Origin: DATARH01 sp963789255
GTDB lineage: Bacteria; Pseudomonadota; Alphaproteobacteria; ATCC43930; CGMCC-115725
Length of the DNA: 64,000 nucleotides
Assembly (NCBI GenBank): GCA_963789255.1
Contig: CAWBJW010000002.1
Coordinates: forward strand, 1,736,001-1,800,000
Reading direction: 5' to 3'
The position numbers and the translations under genes were made by a program. Shown piece after piece: positions 52,893 to 61,400 of the stretch; the first letter of the stretch is position 1; each line of letters opens with the position of its first letter. The notes beneath the pieces were generated by a model, which saw only the letters and a program-made list of their open reading frames with translations, did not search any database and was not told the DNA's origin.

Positions 52893-53982
52893 GCCGCGGC
52901 GGCGAGACCCACTGAGAACGTTGCCCTTTCGAGCACGGCGTATTTTACGGAAGTCCATTTCCGAGGTAATTCAAAATTCAAGAGGGCGAGTTTCCGCAGC
53001 CAAACCAAATTCGCGAACGCGAAGTTCAGAGAAGCTGCGGATTTCGGCTCGGCCGTGTTTGCCGGAGATGTCGAATTCAACGACTCAGAGTTTATCGGCG
53101 ATGTTTCGTTCTCGAGGGCTAATTTTAACGACGATGCCCAGTTTCTCGGCGTAAGATTCAAGCAAAAGGCACACTTCGACCTGTCAAATTTCCTGAGAGC
53201 GAGCGAATTCTCGAAGGCATCTTTGAAGCAAACCTCGACTGGAGGGATGTCAACCCGAAGAAAGTGTCGTCGTTTTCCGGCGCGACACTTGACGGCGGCG
53301 TGCTGCTGACCCGCACGAGTGAGAGAGGCGAGGAGGAGCCTCATGCGCAGGCGCTCCTACTCGCGTTAGGGGCCACGGATCGGGAGGATGCGCTTCGCGC
53401 CCTCGAAGGCGGGGCGCTGAAGCTGAAGCTCGCAATGGAATGCGGGAGCGACAAGTTGCGAGAGCAACGCTTTTACCGTTTGGAGCTTCGCGCCCGGCGC
53501 AAGCAGGCTGGAACGCCGTGGACGGAGAAAGTCTTCTCCGGTCTCTATGGTGCCGTGGCAAGCTACGGCTTGAGCATCGGGCGCCCCATCATCCTCATAT
53601 TCCTAACGGTGGCGGCGTTGGCTGCGGCATTTTACGGCTGGGATCGCGCCCTCGACGCGGCAGGAATAAATTGTGACCCCGTCGGCTCGGCGTGCAGGCC
53701 CTCGATTTCTCCTGGTCGAACGTGTTCAAGCCGTTTTCGGTGCTCTCGGCTCAGGAAAATCTACGCGCCCAAAATGCACTTGCGTTCCGCTTGCTCTATG
53801 ACGAAGCAGGCGGCGTCGATATGACCGGTTTCTTCGTACGTGTCGTCTCGACGTTGCAATCGATATTGGCGGTTCTGCTGGCTTTCCTCACGGCGCTAGT
53901 GGTGAAAATCAGACGGACGAGTCCGGGAAAAGTGGTAGGACGCCGAGCGCCTCGGCCCGAATTCAGGGTTCCATCTGTCTGA
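52893..53982 (+). pseudogene. Pentapeptide-repeat membrane protein, decayed
   Basis: Three frames make one protein. From the stop at about 52890 the first frame reads TAYFTEVHFRGNSKFKRASF, TKFANAKFREAADFGSAVFA and DVSFSRANFNDDAQFLGVRF, pentapeptide-type F-x-x-A-x-F repeats, with no start codon. One base is missing near 53213. The second frame reads FEANLDWRDVNPKKVSSFSG, LKLKLAMECGSDKLREQRFY and VASYGLSIGRPIILIFLTVA. Another base is missing near 53691. The third frame has SWSNVFKPFSVLSAQENL and the last membrane helix STLQSILAVLLAFLTALVVK. The order matches pentapeptide proteins with C-terminal membrane anchors. The lost 5' end and two shifts suggest true decay. Confidence 0.75.
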
Positions 53983-54093
53983 TTCTATCCACTAGTGGAG
54001 AGAATCTGACAATCGGAACCCTCAGTGACAGCCGCAGCCCCAGGAAAGCCGGGCGCCACGCGCGGATTCAAACGTCTGATTTTCACCACTAGC
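53895..54093. repeat. 21-bp inverted repeats enclosing a 54-bp palindrome
   Basis: The segment at 53895-53915 (GCTAGTGGTGAAAATCAG...) is perfectly repeated in inverse orientation at 54073-54093. Between them, 53967-54020 is a long near-perfect palindrome starting GGTTCC, centred on CCACTAGTGG and ending GGAACC. The left arm overlaps the last codons of the pentapeptide pseudogene. The structure could be a small non-autonomous element or a recombination scar. Confidence 0.65.
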
Positions 54094-54098
54094 AAACC

Positions 54099-54203
54099 TC
54101 ACGCCGCCCGCGCGTCCTCCAGCACCACCGCGGCGCATTTCTCGCCGATCATGATCGGGGGCGCGTTGGTGTTGCCGCCGGGGACTTGCGGCATGGTCGA
54201 GGC
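54099..54203 (-). pseudogene. Duplicated C-terminal scrap of a GMC oxidoreductase
   Basis: Minus-strand reading gives ASTMPQVPGGNTNAPPIMIG and EKCAAVVLEDARAA. This is nearly identical to the last 34 residues of the full GMC gene next door (ASIMPQVPGGNTNAPSIMIG, ERCAAMILEDARGA). The copy is cut off upstream by unrelated sequence. It is the remains of a second, tandem GMC gene or of an unequal recombination. Confidence 0.75.
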
Positions 54204-54258
54204 CCGCTGTTTGCCCGGGCCGAACACGCGCCAAGGCCGGATGCCCCGGGGGGCGGAG

Positions 54259-55879
54259 CTATGCGCCCCGCGCATCTTCAAGGATCATCGCGGCGCAGCG
54301 CTCGCCGATCATGATCGAGGGTGCGTTGGTGTTGCCGCCGGGAACCTGCGGCATGATCGAGGCGTCGGCGACGCGCAGCCCGGCGATGCCGTGGACCCTG
54401 AGCCGCGGATCGACGACGGCGTCGGCTTCGTGCCCCATCCGGCAGGTGCCGACCGGGTGCAGATTGGAGACGCCGCGCACGCGGATCTCCTCGGTGATCT
54501 CGGCGTCGCTTTGGACAGCCGGACCGGGGATCACCTCCTCGCCGATGAACGGCTGCAATGCCGGCTGCGCGGCGATCTTGCGGCTCAGCCTGGTGCCGTA
54601 GATCAGCGCCTGGAAATCATAGTCGCTGGCGAGAAAGTTGAACCGGATCGCCGGCGGCTCTGCCGGGTCGGCGCTCTTGATCCCCACCGTGCCGCGCCCC
54701 TCCGGGCGCAGATGCACCGGGCTCATCGTAAAGGCGGAAAACGGATGCGGCTTGATCCCGGTGCGCAGCCGCTCCATCGCGCTCCAGCCGAACATGTTTA
54801 TTTGCAAATCCGGCTGTTCGAGGCGCGGGTCGCTGCGGACGAAGGCTCCGGCATAGATGCCGGCATTCGACAAATGGCCGGAGCGGCTCACCGCGTATTG
54901 CACGCCGGCCTGCACCTTGCGCATCGCGCTCATCGCCAGATCGTTGATCGTGACCGGCTGCGAGCAGCGCCAGACGAGGTAGGTGTTGAAATGGTCGTGC
55001 AGATGGGCGCCGACCCCGGGCATGTCGCGCACGACGGGCACGCCGCATTGCTGCAATAGCGCGGCGGGACCGAGCCCCGACAATTGCAGCAGCTGCGGCG
55101 AACCGTAGAACTCCGCCGGAAACGATGATCTCGCCGCGAGCCCGCGCCGTGACGAGGCCTTCGGGCGTGCGGTATTCGACGCCGACGGCGCGGCCATCCT
55201 CGATCAGGATGCGGGTCGCGAGCGCGTTGGTGGCGATCGTCAGGTTGCTGCGGCTCCTGGCCGGGCGCAGATAGGCGCGCGCCGCGCTCCAGCGCCGGCG
55301 GTTGCCGGTCGTCGTCTGGTAATAGCCGACGCCTTCCTGGCGGGCGCCGTTGAAATCGGGGTTGGCGGGGATGCCCGCCTCGACGGCGGCGGCAACCATC
55401 GCGTCGCCGAGCGGCGAGCGCACCGGGTTCGACACGCGCAATGGCCCGCCGACGCCGTGAAAATCATCGGCGCCGCGCTCCTGGTCTTCGGCCTTCTTGA
55501 AAAACGGCAGCACGTTTTCCCAATTCCAGCCTTCGCAGCCGCGCTGGCGCCAATTGTCGTAATCCGACGGCGTGCCACGCATGTAGACCATGCCGTTGAT
55601 CGAGCTGGTGCCGCCCAGCACCTTGCCGCGCGGCTGGTAGAGCGTGCGGTTGTTGAGCTGGGCCTCGGGCTCGCTCTCGAACATCCAATTGACCCTGGGG
55701 TCGGTGTAGGTCTTGGTGTAGCCGAGCGGAATGTGGATCCACGGGTTGCGGTCGGGCGGCCCGGCTTCGAGGATCAGCACGCGGTGACGCCCGGATTCGC
55801 TGAGCCGCGCCGCGACCGGGCAGCCCGCCGAACCGGCGCCGGTGACGATGAAGTCGAACGTTTCTGCCACGCCTGTCAC
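54259..55879 (-). pseudogene. GMC-family FAD oxidoreductase (choline-dehydrogenase-like), one frameshift
   Basis: An alcohol dehydrogenase-type flavoenzyme. The first frame starts MTGVAETFDFIVTGAGSAGC (FAD Rossmann motif). It continues NRTLYQPRGKVLGGTSSING (GMC signature 1) and RGEIIVSGGV. It breaks near 55110, where one base is gained or lost in GGAGTTCTACGG. The second frame resumes YGSPQLLQLSGLGPAALLQQ (signature 2), NAGIYAGAFVRSDPRLEQPD and HPVGTCRMGHEADAVVDPRL with the active-site His. It ends ILEDARGA at 54259. Repaired, it has about 539 residues, the usual size. Substrate unknown. Both halves are well conserved, so a sequence error is possible. Confidence 0.87.
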
Positions 55880-55963
55880 GCTCCGCCCCTCAGCTGCTGC
55901 GATGTGCCGCTCCTTTGGGCACGATAGCCAAAGCTTGGCGAATCGGGAAGGGTGCCGGCCGGT

Positions 55964-57766
55964 TCAGCTGTCGCCCATCCGCAGCGCCGCGATGAAGGCG
56001 GATTGCGGGATGTCAACCTTGCCGAACTGGCGCATCCGCTTTTTGCCTTCCTTCTGCTTTTCCAAAAGTTTGCGTTTGCGGGTCACATCGCCGCCATAGC
56101 ATTTGGCAGTGACGTCCTTGCGCAAGGCCTTGACCGTCTCGCGCGCCACCACCCGGCCGCCGAGCGCCGCCTGGATCGCGATCTGGAACAGCTGGCGCGG
56201 GATCAAATCCTTCAAGCGCTCGCACAAGGCCCGGCCGCGGCGCTCGGCCTCGCTCTTGTGGACGATGACCGACAATGCGTCAACCGGCTCGCCATTAATG
56301 AGGATGTTCATCAGCACGAGGTCGCCCGCGGCGTAGCCGTCGAGCTGATAATCGAAGCTGGCATAGCCGCGGCTCACCGATTTGAGGCGGTCGTAGAAAT
56401 CGAACACGACCTCGTTCAACGGCAGCCGGTAGACCACCATCGCGCGGTTGCCGGCATAGGTCAGGTCGAGCTGCGCTCCGCGCCGCTCTTCGCATAACGC
56501 GAGCACCGGGCCGAGATAGGCGTCGGGAACCAGCACCGTTGCCTTGATCCACGGCTCCTCGATATGGTCGATCCTCACGGGATCGGGCATGTCGGCCGGG
56601 TTGTGCAGATCTAATATGCGGCCGTTGGTCTGGTGCACCCGGTAGACGACCGAGGGCGCGGTCGCGATCAGATCGAGATCGAACTCTCGCGTCAGCCGCT
56701 CCTGGATGATCTCGAGGTGCAACAGCCCCAAGAACCCGCAGCGGAAGCCGAAGCCGAGCGCCGCCGAGGTCTCCGGATCGTAGATGAAGCTGGCATCGTT
56801 GAGGCGCAATTTGGCGAGGCTGTCGCGCAGCCGCTCGTAATCGGCCGAATCGGTCGGGAACAGCCCGCAGAACACCACCGGCTGCACCGGCTTGAAGCCG
56901 GGCAATGGCGCGGCGGCGGGGCGGCGGTCCTCGGTGATCGTATCGCCGACGCGGCAGTCGGCGACGGTCTTGATCCCGGCGGTGATGAAGCCGATCTCGC
57001 CCGGCCCCAATTCGGGGACCGCGACCCCCTTCGGGGTGAACACCCCGACCCGCTCGACGGCGTGCGACGCCCCGGTCGCCATCAGCCGGATCTTTTGCCC
57101 GACAACGAGCCTTCCGTCCCTGACCCGCACCAGGATGACGACGCCGAGATAAGGGTCGTACCAGCTGTCGACGAGCAATGCCTTGAGCGGCGCCTCGGCA
57201 TCGCCCTGCGGCGGCGGCAACCGATGCACCAGGGCTTCGAGCACGTCCTCGATGCCGAGCCCGGTCTTGGCCGAGATCAAGAGCGCGTCCGCCGCGTCGA
57301 TCCCGATCACATCCTCGATCTGTTCGCGGACCCGGTCGGGTTCGGCGGCGGGGAGGTCGATCTTGTTCAATATGGGCACGATCTCGTGCCCGGCGGCGAC
57401 CGCCTGATAGACATTGGCGAGGGTCTGCGCCTCCACCCCCTGGCTGGCATCGACGACGAGCAGCGACCCCTCGCAGGCGGCGAGCGAGCGGCTGACCTCG
57501 TAGGCGAAGTCGACATGGCCCGGCGTGTCCATCAGGTTGAGGACGTAATCCTCGCCGTCGCGCGCCTGGTATTCGAGCCGGACCGCCTGCGCCTTGATCG
57601 TGATGCCGCGCTCGCGCTCCAATTCCATCGTGTCGAGCACCTGTTCACGCATCTCGCGCGCTTCGAGCCCGCCGCAGGCCTGGATCAGCCGGTCGGCGAG
57701 CGTCAACTTGCCGTGGTCGATATGGGCGATGATCGCGAAGTTGCGGATATGGCTGAGCGGCGTCAT
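55964..57766 (-). CDS. lepA: Elongation factor 4 (LepA) with an altered P-loop
   Basis: This 600-residue translational GTPase back-translocates stalled ribosomes and aids initiation and assembly. Domains are clear: G domain (HIRNFAIIAHIDHGK, ERERGITIKAQAVRLEY, MDTPGHVDFAYEVSRSL, LNKIDLPAAEPDRV), domain II, EF-G-like domains III and V (FRCGFLGLLHLEIIQERLTR), and the LepA-specific C-terminus (GGDVTRKRKLLEKQKEGKKR, VDIPQSAFIAALRM). Length and all else are normal. However, the invariant Ser/Thr after the P-loop lysine is Leu21 (HIDHGKLTLADR, codon TTG at 57704-57706). This residue coordinates Mg-GTP, so the protein may be impaired or the base wrong. Confidence 0.95.
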   Translation of the reverse strand: MTPLSHIRNFAIIAHIDHGKLTLADRLIQACGGLEAREMREQVLDTMELERERGITIKAQAVRLEYQARDGEDYVLNLMDTPGHVDFAYEVSRSLAACEGSLLVVDASQGVEAQTLANVYQAVAAGHEIVPILNKIDLPAAEPDRVREQIEDVIGIDAADALLISAKTGLGIEDVLEALVHRLPPPQGDAEAPLKALLVDSWYDPYLGVVILVRVRDGRLVVGQKIRLMATGASHAVERVGVFTPKGVAVPELGPGEIGFITAGIKTVADCRVGDTITEDRRPAAAPLPGFKPVQPVVFCGLFPTDSADYERLRDSLAKLRLNDASFIYDPETSAALGFGFRCGFLGLLHLEIIQERLTREFDLDLIATAPSVVYRVHQTNGRILDLHNPADMPDPVRIDHIEEPWIKATVLVPDAYLGPVLALCEERRGAQLDLTYAGNRAMVVYRLPLNEVVFDFYDRLKSVSRGYASFDYQLDGYAAGDLVLMNILINGEPVDALSVIVHKSEAERRGRALCERLKDLIPRQLFQIAIQAALGGRVVARETVKALRKDVTAKCYGGDVTRKRKLLEKQKEGKKRMRQFGKVDIPQSAFIAALRMGDS

Positions 57767-58118
57767 GACGTTCCAGCTGGGGCGCGTGGAACATAGGGTT
57801 GACCCCGCGCGGGATCAACGCGTCGGGGAAGCAGGCGCCGCAGCTTCCAGAAGCCACCTGGTCAAGGCTGCCCAATCCGATGGGCAATGCCAACTTCCCG
57901 GTTCCGCAATCGATTTCGCCGCGGCGAAAGCCATATACCATCGGAGGTAGTATAGCGTTCTGTTACTCAACCGAATTGATTCGGCAACGGCGACCAGGCG
58001 GTATAACGTCACTTGATTGGCGGTGATGACGAGCGGGCGCCGCCAGCCGGGCACGACGCGGCCTTTCGGCGCTTGCGCATGCTCTCGCCCGTATGGCGCC
58101 CGTCTGATGGAGGACATC
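57767..58118. other. Gap between divergent lepA and the next gene
   Basis: No intact gene. On the minus strand around 57975-58055, a short run RRPLVITANQVTLYRLVAV resembles the N-terminus of a CDP-alcohol phosphatidyltransferase (TANQVTLxRL), without any continuation. It may be a gene stub. The lepA promoter should also lie here. Confidence 0.3.
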
Positions 58119-58340
58119 ATGCCGACGCCGGCGGTTTTGCGTAGGGCGTCGCGACGCGCTCGACAAGTTGCGAACGCAGAGTGCTGTATACACTTGAAGC
58201 GGGCGCTGGCGGGTCACGCGCTCGCTTTGGCCCAGCTCGCGGAGAAGATCGAGCGCGACGGCATTGGAGGCTATTCCGCCCTGATCGGCGTTGCGCGCCG
58301 GGCGTTGCCGATCACGCTGCTCGACGAGGCGATCGAATAG
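58119..58340 (+). CDS. Small hypothetical protein
   Basis: This 73-residue protein starts MPTPAVLRRASRRARQVANA. Its second half (LKRALAGHALALAQLAEKIE, then YSALIGVARRALPITLLDEA) is a plausible amphipathic helical protein with codon use like its neighbours. ATGGAGG about seven bases upstream provides a ribosome-binding site for the ATG at 58119. It precedes the large sensor kinase gene on the same strand by about 70 bases. No family recognised. Confidence 0.5.
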   Translation: MPTPAVLRRASRRARQVANAECCIHLKRALAGHALALAQLAEKIERDGIGGYSALIGVARRALPITLLDEAIE

Positions 58341-58411
58341 CCGGCAGACGGCGGGGCCGATCGGCGTTACACTTCGACGCACGAGATTGGAGTCGCCGGC
58401 GGGGTCGTTGC

Positions 58412-61400
58412 GTGAGCGGGGCCGAGGAAACATCGCTGTCGCCCGCGCTGCCGGTTGCGGCAGACCGTGCTGTGGGCGCAGCCGCAGCCCGGAAGCGGGG
58501 CCGGCTGTTCCGCAAATACGCGCTCTCGGTCATCGCCCTGGTCGGCGCCGCGCTGCTGATCAACAGCGCCTTCGATTTCTGGTTTTCCTATCAGGAAAAC
58601 AAGGCCGCACTCGTCCGCGTCCAGCAGGAGAAGGCGGATGCGGCGGCGGCGCGAATCGAGGAGTTCGTCAACGAGATCGAGCGCCAGATCGGCTGGACGA
58701 CGCATGCCCAATGGGCGGACGGCCCGCTCGACCAGCGCCGTCAGGATTATTTCCGCCTGTTGCGCCAGGTGCCGGCGATCACCCAGTTGCAGCAGCTCGA
58801 TGCCGAGGGCAAGGAGCAGCTCAAGGTGTCGCGCCTGTCGATGGACGTGGTCGGCAGCGGGGCGGATTTCTCGCAAAGCCCCGCCTTCACGCAGGCCAAG
58901 GCGCATCGCATCTGGTTCAGCCCGGTCTATTTCCGCAAACAATCCGAACCGTACATGACCCTGGCGATCGAGCGCGACGGCAGGAATGCCGGGGTCACCA
59001 TCGCCGAGATCAATCTGAAGCTGATCTGGGACGTCATCACCGCGCTGAAGATCGGCGAAGGCGGCTATGCCTATGTCGTCGATCGCTTCGGCCGGCTGAT
59101 CGCCCATCCCGATATCAGCCTGGTGCTGCGCGACACCGATCTGTCCAGGCTGCCGCAGGTCGCGGCGGCGCTGGCTGCACAGCCGGGGCCGGGTGCGGCT
59201 CGGCAGGACAAGGCGCCGGCCGTCACCGTGGCAAAGAACCTCGCCGGCATCTCGGTGCTGACCGCGCATGCCGCGATCGCCCCGCTCGGCTGGCGGGTGT
59301 TTGTCGAAGTGCCGCTCGCCGAAGCCTTTGCGCCGCTCTACGGCGCGGCGTTGCGGACCGCCCTCTTGCTGGCGCTCGCCCTGATCGCGGCGACGCTGGT
59401 CGCGCTCGCCCTGGCGCGCCGCATGACCGGCCCGATCCGCGCCATCGCGGCGGGCGCCGAGCGGATCGGCGCCGGCGAACTGGACCGCCGGATCGAGATC
59501 CACACCGGCGACGAGATCGAGGCCCTCGCCGAGCAGTTCAACCATATGGCCGGCGATCTGCAAAAATCCTATGCCGAGCTGGAACAGCGGGTCGCCGACC
59601 GCACCGCCGAACTCTCCGAATCGCTCGACCAGCAGACCGCGACCGCCGAGGTGCTGGGCGTCATCAATTCCTCGCCCGGCGACCTCGCCCCGGTGTTCGA
59701 TGCGATGCTCGAAAAGGCGCTGCGGCTCTGCGAGGCCCCGTTTGGCGTCATGCTGCGTTTTCAAGACGCAAGGTTCACCGTGGCCGCTTCGCGCGATTTG
59801 CCAGCACCGTTCCATGACTACCTGCGGAGCGTGGACTACCAGCCGCAGGGCGGCGTAATGCTCGCGCGGCTCCAGTCTGGCGCGCCCTACGTTCATACAA
59901 TCAATATGAAAGACGACGACGCCTATCGCAGTGGCGCACCACTGCGCCGCGCCGCCGTCGACCTTGCAGGCGCTCGTCACGGGTTGTTTGTGTCGCTCCG
60001 CAAGGATCGAGAGCTGCTTGGCACGTTCAATCTTTGGCGCACCGAAGTCCGGCCGTTCACCGAGCGGCAGATTGCGCTGTTGCAGAACTTCGCGGCACAG
60101 GCGGTGATCGCGATGGAGAACGCGCGGCTCATTACCGAGACCCGCGAGGCCCTGGAGCAGCAGACCGCGACCGCCGAGGTGCTGCAGGTCATCAACGCCT
60201 CGCCCGGCGACCTCGCGCCGGTGTTCGAGGCGATGCTCGACAAGGCGACGCGGCTGTGCGAGGCAATCTACGGGCATTTGTGGACATACGACGGTCAGCA
60301 CTTCCATCCAGTCGCGGTGCATGGTGAGCCGCGCTTTGGCGAGTGGGTCTTCCGCCGCGGTGCGGTCTTGGCGGTGCCCAGCTCCCCGTTCGATCGAATA
60401 CTCCGAGGCGAGCGCTTCGTTCAGATCACTGACGCGATCGAAGACGATCTGTACCGCGCGAGTTCGGGATACCGCGACCTGGTCGAGATCAGCGGCAGCC
60501 GAACCCAACTAGCCGTAGCGCTTCGCAAAGATGATGCGATCGTTGGGACGATCGTCGTCTATCGCCAGGAAGTCCGGCCGTTTTCGGACAAGCAGATCGC
60601 GCTGTTGCAGAATTTCGCGGCGCAGGCGGTCATCGCGATGGAGAACGCGCGCCTCATCACCGAGACGCGCGAGGCGCTCGACCAGCAGACCGCGACCGCC
60701 GAGGTGCTCGGCATCATAAACTCCTCGCCCGGCGATCTCGCGCCGGTGTTCGACGCGATGCTGGAAAAAGCAACGCGGCTTTGTGAGGCAAGCTTCGGCG
60801 GTTTAACCAGGGTTGATGGCGATTGTTTCCATGGAGTCGCGTATCACAATGCGCCTGCGGCTTTAGCGGAGGCGATGCGCGAACCGAGGCCTATCGCACC
60901 CGGTAATGCGCATTATCGGCTATTGAACGGCGAGGATGTTGTCCAGGTTGCGGATATTACTGCCGAGGAAATTTACCGCTCCGGCAATCCTGCGCGACGC
61001 TCGCTCGCTGATCTTGCCGGCGCGCGCACGGTGCTTTGGGCTGCGCTGCGCAAAGACAATTCGCTCTTAGGATCATTTGTCATCTATCGGCGGGAGGTCC
61101 GGCCGTTTACCGACAAGCAGATCGCCTTGTTGCAGAATTTCGCGGCGCAGGCGGTCATCGCGATGGAGAATGCGCGGCTGATCACCGAGACGCGCGAGGC
61201 ACTCGATCAGCAGACCGCGACCGCCGAGGTCTTGCAGGTCATCAATTCGTCGCCCGGCGACCTTACGCCGGTGTTCGATGCGATGCTCGACAAGGCAATG
61301 CGGCTCTGCGAGGCGGCGTTTGGCAGTTTTGCGAGCTTTGATGGCGAGATCTTTAGCGGAATCGCACATCGAAATGTACCGGCGGCGCTGGCCGAGGTCC

